Positions 1-6,400 of a DNA stretch of 6,400 bases are shown one piece after another. This stretch comes from Sphingopyxis sp. GTDB taxonomy: Bacteria > Pseudomonadota > Alphaproteobacteria > Sphingomonadales > Sphingomonadaceae. Within the stretch, counting starts at the first letter, position 1; each line of letters starts with the position of its first letter. Location of the stretch: NCBI GenBank assembly GCA_026125835.1, contig JAHCKJ010000126.1, forward strand, positions 1-6,400, in the 5' to 3' direction. The notes under the pieces were generated by a model, which saw nothing but the letters and a program-made list of their open reading frames with translations, was not told the origin of the DNA and ran no database searches. Both the position numbers and the translations under genes were made by a program.

Positions 1-29
1 GCGAGGCGGTGGCCCGCGCCGCCCGCTGA
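1..29 (+). CDS. 3' end of an upstream gene (partial)
   Basis: The window opens inside a reading frame (codons starting at base 3) that encodes EAVARAAR and ends at a TGA at 27-29. The start lies outside the window. The Ala/Arg-rich tail is typical of a GC-rich proteobacterial C-terminus, and the stop sits only 4 bases before the cyclase ATG, the spacing expected inside an operon. Eight codons are too few to identify a product. An open frame this short can occur by chance, so the main support is its position and the lack of a Shine-Dalgarno sequence of its own for the next gene, which fits translational coupling. Confidence 0.4.
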
Positions 30-33
30 TCGC

Positions 34-2124
34 ATGACCGGAGCCGACGCCACGATCGCCGCGTCCCCCGCCGCCGCGTCCGACGAACAGCGCACTGCGG
101 TGCCGCTGCGCAAACAGGTGCGGCGTCTGGTCATGCAGCTGGGGCCGTCGCGGATGGCGGCGACGATCCTGTTCCTGATCGTCGCGGTGCTGTTCGCGCG
201 CTTCAGCTGGCAGATGCCGCTGATCGATGCCGCCGAGCGGGCGCTGTACGATGCGCGCGCGACATTGATGGCGCCGCACGTCGGCCAGGACAAGCGCATC
301 GTCCTGATCACCTATAATGACGAAACCCTGTTCAACACCGGCATCCGTTCGCCGCTCGACCGCACGCTGCTCGCCAATGCGCTCGGCAATATCGACCGGA
401 TGGGGGCGAAGGCGATCGGCATCGATATCGCATTCGATTCGCCCCGCCCCGACGACGAATTGCTGAAGACGCAGCTGCGCGCGATGACGACGCCGACGTG
501 GCTTGCCTATGCCGAACAGCAAAGCAATCCGAACACGATCTTTTTCGAACAGCAGAAGTTCCTCGAAGCCTTCATCGCCGACGTCAGGACCGACAAGACC
601 AAGCCGACGAGCGTGTTGTTCCGCACCGACGACGACAGCGTGATCCGCAAATGGCCCGACCGGCCGAAAAACCTGCCGCCGCTCATGTCGAACGCGATGG
701 CGCCGGTCGACCCCGCTTTTGCCAGTTTCCAGGGCAATATCCGTTTCCTGGTCCCGGCGCGCGCCAGCGTCGGGCAGGAGGAGCCGGTGTTCGCCAACAT
801 CCCGATCGACGCCTTTGCCGTGCCGATGGACGATGACATGCGCGCGGGTTTTGCCGGTCTGGTGCGCGGCCGTTATGTGCTGATCGGCGGCGATATCATC
901 GACAACGACCAGTTCAACACGCCGCTCAGCCGCTTTATCGATCCGATCACCGGCCAGCATGAAACGATGATCGGGCTGGAGGTCCACGCGCATATGCTGG
1001 CGCAGCAGCTCGATGGCGCCTGGTCGCGGCCGCTGGCGCCCGCGGCGCTGTGGGCGCTCGCGGTGCTGGTCGTCCTCGCCGGCGGGCTCACCAGCCTGAT
1101 CGACCTGCGCGCGCGCTGGGTCGCGCTGGCGTTTCTGGCGCAGATGGCGTTTTTCATCGCCTTTCCCTTCTGGGTGCATGGCCGCGGGGTCGACACGACG
1201 ACGCTGCCCGCCTTTGGCTGGGCGATCGGCTGGCTGTTCGGCTATGCCGCGGTCGGCACCGCGGCGCGCACCATCGGGTCGCGCCAGCGCGCCTTTGCCC
1301 AGTCGGCGCTCGGCAAATATCTGCCCGCCGACGTCGCGGCGCAGATCATGCGCGACCCCGACCAGCTGTCGCTGCACGGCGAGCGGCGCAATATCTTCTG
1401 CGTCTTTACCGACCTCGAGGGCTTTACCAAGCTCAGCCACGCGGTGACCCCCGAAACCGTCGCGCGGCTGCTCAACGAATATCTCGACCGGTTGTCCGAC
1501 ATCGTGCTCGAACATGGCGGCACGATCGACAAGTTCGTCGGTGACGCCGTCGTCGCTTTCTGGGGGGCGCCGCTCAGCCGACCCGACGATGGCGAAAAGG
1601 CCGCCGCCGCCGCCTTTGCCATGTACCGCGCGGGCGAGCAGTTCCGCATTGATCTGGCCGCCGACGATGTGCCGCCGATCGGCATGACCCGCGTCGGGCT
1701 GCACGTCGGCGATGCGATCGTCGGCAATTTCGGCGGCGAAGGGCGGATCCAGTACACCGCGCTGGGTGACGCCATGAACACCGCGTCACGGCTCGAGGCG
1801 GCCAACAAGGCGCTCAGGACCGGCGTGCTGATCTCGTCCGAAGCGGCGGCGCGGTCGGCGCGCGACGATCTGGTGCCGATGGGGCGGGTGACGCTGCGTG
1901 GCCGCGCGCAGCCGGTCGACGTGCTGACCCCGCGCCCCGACCTGTCGGCCGAACAGCGCGGACGGATCGCGGCATTGGTCGCGGCGCACGCCGCGGGCGA
2001 CAAAAATGCCCGTGTGACGGCCGCCACAGCGCTGACCGAGGAATTTGGTCAGGATGCAGCCATCATGTTTCTGATAGAACGCCTGAACGATACCGAAAAA
2101 GGAGAAAGCTATGTCCTTTCCTGA
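34..2124 (+). CDS. CHASE2-domain class III adenylate cyclase, membrane-bound
   Basis: This 696-residue protein most likely makes cAMP from ATP at the inner membrane in response to a periplasmic cue. Order of parts: a short cytoplasmic N-terminus; a membrane segment at about 41-58; a periplasmic CHASE2 domain at about 60-330, with LYDAR near 71, GAKAIGIDIAFD at 124-135 and RGRYVLIGGD followed by EVHAHMLAQQL near its end; three further membrane segments at about 334-356, 362-382 and 390-410; and a cytoplasmic cyclase domain at about 449-630. The catalytic set appears complete: metal aspartates D460 (TDLEGFT) and D504 (DKFVGDA), ATP-selecting K500 and T575 (YTALGD; Thr in place of Asp is the class IIIb pattern), and transition-state N582 and R586 (NTASR). 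This is the usual CHASE2-TM3-cyclase architecture at normal length. The start has no good Shine-Dalgarno but lies 4 bases after the preceding stop, so coupling is likely; M34 is a weaker alternative. Family call is firm; the stimulus is unknown, and guanylate cyclase activity is less likely given K500/T575. Confidence 0.93.
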   Translation: MTGADATIAASPAAASDEQRTAVPLRKQVRRLVMQLGPSRMAATILFLIVAVLFARFSWQMPLIDAAERALYDARATLMAPHVGQDKRIVLITYNDETLFNTGIRSPLDRTLLANALGNIDRMGAKAIGIDIAFDSPRPDDELLKTQLRAMTTPTWLAYAEQQSNPNTIFFEQQKFLEAFIADVRTDKTKPTSVLFRTDDDSVIRKWPDRPKNLPPLMSNAMAPVDPAFASFQGNIRFLVPARASVGQEEPVFANIPIDAFAVPMDDDMRAGFAGLVRGRYVLIGGDIIDNDQFNTPLSRFIDPITGQHETMIGLEVHAHMLAQQLDGAWSRPLAPAALWALAVLVVLAGGLTSLIDLRARWVALAFLAQMAFFIAFPFWVHGRGVDTTTLPAFGWAIGWLFGYAAVGTAARTIGSRQRAFAQSALGKYLPADVAAQIMRDPDQLSLHGERRNIFCVFTDLEGFTKLSHAVTPETVARLLNEYLDRLSDIVLEHGGTIDKFVGDAVVAFWGAPLSRPDDGEKAAAAAFAMYRAGEQFRIDLAADDVPPIGMTRVGLHVGDAIVGNFGGEGRIQYTALGDAMNTASRLEAANKALRTGVLISSEAAARSARDDLVPMGRVTLRGRAQPVDVLTPRPDLSAEQRGRIAALVAAHAAGDKNARVTAATALTEEFGQDAAIMFLIERLNDTEKGESYVLS
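2096..2104 (+). promoter_or_regulatory. Strong Shine-Dalgarno for the exported FecR-like gene
   Basis: A run of five A followed by GGAG lies 6 bases before the ATG at 2111, inside the last codons of the cyclase. It fixes the start of the downstream gene and shows that this gene has its own efficient ribosome entry despite overlapping the cyclase. Confidence 0.75.
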
Positions 2125-2869
2125 TCCCGCCAAGCGCCGTTTGGGCCTTGCCGCTGCGGCCGCCGTGATGGCGGTCGCCGTCGCCGGCACCGCCGCCGCG
2201 CAATCGATGGTCGTCCGCTCGACCGGCCCCTCGGCCGCCAAATATCCGACCGGCGCCAAGCTGAAATCCACCGACAAGCTGACCCTGGTGTCAGGCGACA
2301 AAGTGGTGCTGATGCAGGGGGGCAAAACCCGCACCCTGTCCGGCCCCGGTACGTTCGGCGCCAGTGCGCCGATCCAGACCAGCCAGTCGATGAGCGGGAC
2401 GGTGACGCGGATGCTGGCCAAGGGGCCGACGATGCGGTCGCGCGGCGGATTTTCGCGCGGGCCGGGCGATGTCGCACCGGTCGAAGCGCGGGCGCCGAAC
2501 CTGTGGCTGCTCGACTATCGCGAGGCGGGCACCTTCTGCGTCGCCGATCCCGCGACATTGATGCTGTGGCGCCCCAATATGGAGGGTGACACGGCGCTGG
2601 AAATCGCGACCGCCGACAAAAAAGCGACCGTCGCGCTGGTCGATGGCGCCAATTTCCGCAAATGGCCGACCGACACGATGCCGGTGCAATATGGGATCGA
2701 TTACCGCCTGTCGGGCGGCGGGCTTGCGGCGCCGGTGACGGTGCGCTTCGCCGCGGTCGATAATGCGCCCGATACGCCCGAGGAATCGATCGACATGCTG
2801 ATGGCCAAGGGCTGTTCGCCGCAGCTGAACCGGCTGGTCGATGCCCTGTCGGAGAGTGAAGCCGGTTGA
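2111..2869 (+). CDS. Exported protein of unknown function, FecR-like N-terminal region
   Basis: This 252-residue protein is predicted to be periplasmic or surface-located. Its N-terminus has KRR at 8-10, a hydrophobic stretch at about 11-27 and an AAA|Q signal-peptidase site after residue 30. Residues about 45-83 carry a beta-rich pattern, LVSGDKVVLMQGG then TRTLSGPGTF, which resembles the GD-x-V-x-L / GPG core of FecR-type periplasmic domains. The C-terminal half, with WLLDY at 132-136, C143 and GIDYRLSGG at 195-203, looks like a second beta domain that I cannot name. C143 and C235 could form a disulfide. There are no membrane helices after the signal and no catalytic motif. The gene overlaps the cyclase by 14 bp in another frame, so the two are almost certainly co-expressed. 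A role as periplasmic partner of the CHASE2 sensor is inference. Gene and export are well supported; FecR similarity is by eye only. Confidence 0.8.
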   Translation: MSFPDPAKRRLGLAAAAAVMAVAVAGTAAAQSMVVRSTGPSAAKYPTGAKLKSTDKLTLVSGDKVVLMQGGKTRTLSGPGTFGASAPIQTSQSMSGTVTRMLAKGPTMRSRGGFSRGPGDVAPVEARAPNLWLLDYREAGTFCVADPATLMLWRPNMEGDTALEIATADKKATVALVDGANFRKWPTDTMPVQYGIDYRLSGGGLAAPVTVRFAAVDNAPDTPEESIDMLMAKGCSPQLNRLVDALSESEAG

Positions 2870-2881
2870 GACAGACGAATT

Positions 2882-2904
2882 CCGCCGGGCATTGAACCCG
2901 GCGG
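2882..2904 (+). terminator. Perfect 8-bp GC hairpin just after the FecR-like gene
   Basis: CCGCCGGG (2882-2889) and CCCGGCGG (2897-2904) form a perfect 8-bp stem with a 7-base loop, 12 bases after the TGA at 2867-2869. No T-run follows, so it is not a textbook intrinsic terminator. It could be a weak terminator, an mRNA-stabilising 3' hairpin, or part of the regulated leader of the next gene. The structure is plain in the sequence; the function is uncertain. Confidence 0.35.
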
Positions 2905-3041
2905 CACCATCTGGTACCAAATTGGCAACAATCCGCCGGGGGACAGGCGGAAACTTTCCTTGGGTCGAACATGTGAGCTGCCGGTTTCCGGGAGCACACC
3001 GGTAGCTTTCGCACCGCGATGTCGCGGCTGCGTTCGTACTT

Positions 3042-3047
3042 GAGGGG
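3042..3047 (+). promoter_or_regulatory. Shine-Dalgarno of the TpsB gene
   Basis: GAGGGG ends 5 bases before the ATG at 3053 and supports that start. The hairpin at 3014-3027 ends 14 bases upstream of it, so local folding could affect ribosome access. Confidence 0.65.
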
Positions 3048-3052
3048 TAGGG

Positions 3053-4867
3053 ATGAAAACGGGGCACCACAGGATATTTGCGCGCGTTCCGTCGGGCGCG
3101 ACCGTGCGCCGTGCGCTGGTCGGCGGCGCCGGACTGCTCGCGATCGCATGGTCCGCGGCGGCGGCAGCGCAGACGCCGCAAATCCCGACGCGCGAACAGA
3201 TCCAGCCACCAGCGATCGCGCCCGCAGCGCCCACCGCCGAACAGATTGTGTCGGCCGACGACAGTATCGAGCGCGCGCCCTGCCCGCTCGCCAACCCCGA
3301 ATTTGCCAATGTCCGGATCACGCTGCGCAGCGTCGAGTTTTCCACCGTCGAGGGCATCGACCCGGCGATGCTGGCGCCCAGTTGGAGCGATCGTGTCGGG
3401 CAGGATCTGCCGGTTTCGGTGGTCTGCGACATTCGCGACCGCGCCGCGACAATGCTGCGCTCGCAAGGCTATCTGGCGGCCGTCCGCGTGCCGCCGCAGA
3501 CGATCAGCGACGGCGTGGTCCGGCTCGACATTTTGGCCGCACGGATGACACGGGTCGAGGTGCGCGGCGATGCCGGGCGGAACGAACGGCTGTTGCAACG
3601 CTATCTGTCGCGGCTCGACGACCAGCCGGTGTTCAACATCGTCGCGGCCGAACGCTATCTGTTGCTGGCGCGCGACATTCCGGGGCTCGATGCCCGGCTG
3701 ACGCTGCGCCCCGGCAATGCGCCGGGCGAGGTGGTCGGCGAAGTACTGGTGGCGCGAACCCCTTTTATCTTCGACACCAATATCCAGAATTACGGATCGC
3801 GCGACGTCGGCCGCTGGGGCGGTGTGGCGCGGGTGCGCTTTACCGGGCTGACCGGCATGGGCGACCTTACCACCGCCAGCTTTTATTCGACGCCCGATTT
3901 CGACGAGCAGCAGGTCGTGCAGCTGGCGCATGAATTCCGTGTCGGCGGCGAAGGATTGCGGCTCGGCGCCGGCTATACCTATGCCTGGACGCGCCCCGAC
4001 CTCGCCGCCTTTCCGATCAAATCGAAAACGCAGGTCGTCAACCTGTTCGCATCCTATCCGCTGACGCTGCGGCAGGCGCATCGGCTGACGATCGGCGGCG
4101 GGCTCGACCTGATCGACCAGGATATCGGCTTTGGCGGCGTACCGTTGAACCGCGACCGGCTGCGCGTCGTCAACCTGCGCGCCGACGCAAGCTGGGTCGA
4201 TCCGGCATCGATCGCCGGTCGCGGCGGATACAACCCCAGCGAGCCACGGTGGGCGTTGTCCACGTCGCTCGAAGCGCGGCAGGGCGTCAATTTCCTGGGT
4301 GCCAGCGACGATTGCGGCCCCGGCGGTGCCGCCTGTTTCCTGCCCGGCGCGGTGCCGCTGACCCGCGTCGACGGCAAACCCGACGCCTTTCTGGTTCGCG
4401 CCAACGCGCTCGCCGAATGGCGCCCGCACAAATTATTCACCCTGTCGGCGGCGCCGCGCGCGCAATGGGCGAGCGACCCGCTGCTCGCCTATGAAGAATT
4501 TTCAGGCGGCAATTTCACCATCGGACGCGGGTTCGACCCCGGCACGATCATCGGCGACAGCGGCGTCGGAGTGTCGCTGGAAGCGCGTTACGGATCGTTC
4601 GTCCCCGCCAATACCAAGGCGTTCGCCGTCCAGCCCTTTGCCTTTTTCGATGCCGCCTGGGTGTGGAACAAGGATGCCGCCTTTGCCGGGCTCAATCCCC
4701 AGAAACTCTATTCGGCGGGCGGCGGGATGCGCGTGGCCTATGGCGAAGTCGCGCGGCTCGACGTGACGCTGGCGGTGCCGCTCAACCGCGGCGGCTTTCT
4801 GGCCAACCGGCCCGACCCGCGCTTGCTGGTTTCGCTTACGACCCAATTCGGCGTGAAGGCGCGCTGA
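3053..4867 (+). CDS. Two-partner secretion outer-membrane transporter TpsB (ShlB/FhaC/HecB family)
   Basis: This 604-residue Omp85-superfamily pore moves its partner TpsA exoprotein from the periplasm across the outer membrane. It starts with a signal peptide (RR at 19-20, hydrophobic 21-38, Ala-rich cleavage site before Q40), then a Pro/Gln-rich linker (about 41-75). Next come two POTRA domains, about 85-162 (with CDIRDRA and the GYLAAVRVPPQ turn) and about 164-236. A beta-barrel from about 238 to the C-terminus has alternating strands such as GLRLGAGYTYAW. The L6 loop motif is GRGF (491-494; consensus V/I-R-G-Y/F), and the facing barrel-wall motif is FFDAAW with D533; in FhaC-type proteins the L6 Arg and this Asp interact. 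C77 and C125 in the N-terminal region and C421/C428 in a probable surface loop may form disulfides. Length fits the family. It ends just before the TpsA gene, the normal pairing. Confidence 0.93.
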   Translation: MKTGHHRIFARVPSGATVRRALVGGAGLLAIAWSAAAAAQTPQIPTREQIQPPAIAPAAPTAEQIVSADDSIERAPCPLANPEFANVRITLRSVEFSTVEGIDPAMLAPSWSDRVGQDLPVSVVCDIRDRAATMLRSQGYLAAVRVPPQTISDGVVRLDILAARMTRVEVRGDAGRNERLLQRYLSRLDDQPVFNIVAAERYLLLARDIPGLDARLTLRPGNAPGEVVGEVLVARTPFIFDTNIQNYGSRDVGRWGGVARVRFTGLTGMGDLTTASFYSTPDFDEQQVVQLAHEFRVGGEGLRLGAGYTYAWTRPDLAAFPIKSKTQVVNLFASYPLTLRQAHRLTIGGGLDLIDQDIGFGGVPLNRDRLRVVNLRADASWVDPASIAGRGGYNPSEPRWALSTSLEARQGVNFLGASDDCGPGGAACFLPGAVPLTRVDGKPDAFLVRANALAEWRPHKLFTLSAAPRAQWASDPLLAYEEFSGGNFTIGRGFDPGTIIGDSGVGVSLEARYGSFVPANTKAFAVQPFAFFDAAWVWNKDAAFAGLNPQKLYSAGGGMRVAYGEVARLDVTLAVPLNRGGFLANRPDPRLLVSLTTQFGVKAR

Positions 4868-4882
4868 TATGTTTTTTGCTTC

Positions 4883-4887
4883 GAGGA
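4883..4887 (+). promoter_or_regulatory. Shine-Dalgarno supporting the TpsA start at 4896
   Basis: GAGGA lies 8 bases before the ATG at 4896. A competing in-frame ATG at 4869 has AAGG (4856-4859) 9 bases upstream, inside the TpsB coding end, and would add MFFASRTTA to the N-terminus. I prefer 4896 because its Shine-Dalgarno is better and the resulting signal peptide has ordinary length. Confidence 0.5.
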
Positions 4888-4895
4888 CCACCGCC

Positions 4896-6400
4896 ATGCG
4901 TAAAACCGCTTCGACCTCGCCCGCCCGCACCGGCAAGCAGCGCCTGCTCGCCAGCTGCGCGATCGCCGCCGGGCTCGCCGCGATCGCGCTGGGCGGTCCG
5001 GCGCTGGCGCAGGTCGCGGGCAGTGGCAGCATCGTCAGCGGCAGCGGGACGATCACGCCGCCGGGACCAGGCGCCACCACCGTTACCACGACAACGCCGC
5101 AGGCGATCGTCCACTGGACGCCAACCGACACGGCACCCACCGGCGGCGCGATCGATTTCCTGCCCGCGGGCAATACGCTCAATTTCGTCGGCACGGGTTC
5201 CTACACCGTGCTCAACCGCTTCGTCGACGGTTCGGGCGGTTCGATCGCCCGCCAGATCGCGCTCAACGGCACGGTCAATTCCTATGTCGGATCGACGACC
5301 GGTCCGCGCGGCGGCAATATCTGGTTCTATAATGCGGGCGGCATATTGATCGGCGCGACGGGGGTCATCAACGTCGGCAGCCTGGTGCTGACCGCGAACG
5401 ACATCAACACCACCGGCGGCCTGTTCGGCCCGGGCGGCACGATCCGCTTCAACGGCGCGTCGGGCAGCACATCGGCGATCACGGTCAACGGCGCGATCAA
5501 CGCCGATGTCCCCGGCAATCCGGGCGGCAGCTATGTCGCGCTGGTCGCCCCGCGCATCGTCCAGGCCGGCGCGATCCGCGTCGATGGATCGGCCGCCTTC
5601 GTGGCCGCGGAACAGGCCGACATCCGCATCAACAACGGGCTGTTCGACATCAACGTGCTGGTCGGGGCCGAAGGCGGTACCGCGATCACGCACAGCGGCA
5701 CCACCACCGGCCCCGCGCACCAGCAGGGCGACGTCGACCAGAACCGCATCTATTTGGTCGCGATTCCCAAAAATGACGCGGTGACGATGCTGGTGTCCGG
5801 CCAGATCGGTTATGACGACGCGGTATCGGCACAGGTCGATCCCGACGGCGCGGTCGTGCTGTCGGCGGGATATAATATCGTCGGCGGCCAGATTGCGGGA
5901 AATCCCGTCGGTAACGCCGCCGCCAATATCACGATAAACGATACCATCTTTCGCAGCGACACGGCGGCGCGTGCCAGCGGCGATCTGCTGGCGCAGCCGC
6001 TGGCGACAGTCCCGGCCGGTGGTCCGGTATCGGTACCGCCGCCGCCGCACCTGGGCCGGGTGATTATCGAGGGGAACGGTCTGCTGGTCGGCGATCGCAG
6101 CGCGACGTTCAACATCGGCGCGGGTCAATTGGGCGGGACAACCGGCAACCTTGAGTTGCGATCGACCGCGGGCAATGCCAGCATGGTCGTCAGCGGCGGG
6201 CAATTTTTCGCGCCGTTCGGCAATCTTTCGGTCGTTGCCGGTCGCACCGTCCTGGCCGACGGATCGACGCAGGCAGGCTCGGCAAGCCTGGTCGTCGCGG
6301 CGGGCGGCCAGTTGTTGGCCGACCGCATCTCGGTCAACGCCGATGCCGACGGCGGCGTCGACGCCGGGGGCAACGGCCTGACCGGTCGCGGCGGCACCGC
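4896..6400 (+). CDS. TpsA exoprotein, haemagglutination-activity (FhaB-type) domain, 5' part
   Basis: This is the secreted partner of the TpsB transporter, open through the right window edge (about 501 residues visible, no stop). Numbering from 4896: a basic n-region, a hydrophobic core at about 17-33 and an ALA|Q signal site after residue 38. A short Gly/Ser/Thr-rich stretch follows, then the TPS secretion domain from about 70. Its landmarks are W74, NRF at 107-109, the FYNAGGILIG segment with N146 at the place of the canonical NPNG motif, and VGSLVLTANDI. The region to about 330 is rich in V-x-G-x-I strands typical of a right-handed beta-helix. A Pro-rich stretch at about 373-384 (four consecutive Pro at 381-384) separates it from a second run of Gly/Asn/Val-rich beta-helix repeats continuing past the edge. 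It probably acts as a large surface or released adhesin, but the functional region lies outside the window. If 4869 is the true start, nine residues are added. Confidence 0.9.
   Translation, partial: MRKTASTSPARTGKQRLLASCAIAAGLAAIALGGPALAQVAGSGSIVSGSGTITPPGPGATTVTTTTPQAIVHWTPTDTAPTGGAIDFLPAGNTLNFVGTGSYTVLNRFVDGSGGSIARQIALNGTVNSYVGSTTGPRGGNIWFYNAGGILIGATGVINVGSLVLTANDINTTGGLFGPGGTIRFNGASGSTSAITVNGAINADVPGNPGGSYVALVAPRIVQAGAIRVDGSAAFVAAEQADIRINNGLFDINVLVGAEGGTAITHSGTTTGPAHQQGDVDQNRIYLVAIPKNDAVTMLVSGQIGYDDAVSAQVDPDGAVVLSAGYNIVGGQIAGNPVGNAAANITINDTIFRSDTAARASGDLLAQPLATVPAGGPVSVPPPPHLGRVIIEGNGLLVGDRSATFNIGAGQLGGTTGNLELRSTAGNASMVVSGGQFFAPFGNLSVVAGRTVLADGSTQAGSASLVVAAGGQLLADRISVNADADGGVDAGGNGLTGRGGT

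Larger units (their letters stand above)
2870..3052 (+). promoter_or_regulatory. Structured intergenic leader upstream of the TpsB gene
   Basis: This 183-base gap is the only sizeable non-coding stretch. Besides the hairpin at 2882-2904 it holds three more inverted repeats: TCCGCC/GGCGGA (2932-2937/2946-2951); a 10-bp stem with one G-U pair (2976-2985/2998-3007, 12-base loop) followed by TTC; and CCGCG/CGCGG (3014-3018/3023-3027, 4-base loop). The nine-base word TCCGCCGGG occurs twice (2881-2889 and 2932-2940). The arm at 2897-2904 can therefore pair with either copy, giving two exclusive folds. I found no convincing -35/-10 pair and recognise no known riboswitch class. The region may hold the promoter and a post-transcriptional control element for the secretion genes; that is inferred from structure and position. 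Confidence 0.45.

Noticed and set aside
2892..2927. Promoter-like hexamers TTGAAC (2892) and TTGGCA (2922)
   Set aside because: Neither has an acceptable -10 element at 16-18 bases; the bases there are TACCAA and AGGCGG.
2971..2988. Possible CRP/cAMP-receptor site (ATGTGA at 2971-2976) near the adenylate cyclase
   Set aside because: Only the left half matches. The right half six bases later is GGTTT instead of TCACA, and the bases lie within or beside a hairpin arm that explains them equally well.
3019..3933. Plus-strand open frame of about 300 codons overlapping the TpsB gene in another frame
   Set aside because: Its product is Arg-rich without domains, whereas the overlapping frame encodes a full TpsB with signal peptide, POTRA and barrel motifs.
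2291..4429. Very long minus-strand open frame (over 700 codons) across the FecR-like and TpsB genes
   Set aside because: It is antisense to two well-supported genes and to the non-coding gap. Its translation is Arg/Ala/Gln/His-rich with no recognisable domain, as expected from the complement of GC-rich codons.
4855..4877. T-run (six T at 4872-4877) after the TpsB stop as an intrinsic terminator
   Set aside because: No clean GC stem precedes the T-run, only pairings with several bulges. The run lies at or inside the start of the TpsA gene, which needs co-expression with TpsB.
4947..4958. Lipobox-like L-A-S-C at residues 18-21 of TpsA, suggesting a lipoprotein
   Set aside because: The hydrophobic core lies after the cysteine and is followed by a clean ALA|Q site, so ordinary signal peptidase I processing fits better.
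4836..6203. Long minus-strand open frame across the TpsA gene
   Set aside because: Its translation is Arg/Asp/Ala-rich low-complexity with no domain, and it is the shadow of Gly/Asn/Val-rich beta-helix codons on the + strand.

Overview
The window is GC-rich DNA with strong third-position G/C preference. It is tightly packed on the + strand and looks like a chromosomal segment of an alphaproteobacterium, most likely a sphingomonad (Sphingomonas/Sphingopyxis-type). That placement rests on codon usage, protein style and gene arrangement, not on a database match.

Layout, all on the + strand: (1) bases 1-29 hold the last codons of an upstream gene. (2) 34-2124 encodes a membrane class III adenylate cyclase with a periplasmic CHASE2 sensor domain. 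(3) 2111-2869 overlaps the cyclase by 14 bp and encodes a small exported protein with a FecR-like beta-rich N-terminal part. (4) 2870-3052 is the only sizeable non-coding gap. It carries several inverted repeats, two of which can pair in mutually exclusive ways. (5) 3053-4867 encodes a two-partner-secretion (TPS) outer-membrane transporter (TpsB; ShlB/FhaC/HecB family). (6) From 4896, or possibly 4869, to beyond the window end runs the matching secreted exoprotein (TpsA): signal peptide, haemagglutination-activity (TPS) domain, proline-rich linker and the start of a beta-helical passenger.

Taken together, this looks like a secretion/adhesion locus (TpsB+TpsA) joined to an envelope-sensing cAMP module (CHASE2 cyclase plus exported FecR-like protein). 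The secretion pair is well supported. A functional link between the cyclase and the exoprotein is an inference from gene order. No RNA genes, mobile elements, CRISPR arrays or plausible minus-strand genes were seen. The long minus-strand open frames are GC-rich shadows of the real genes.
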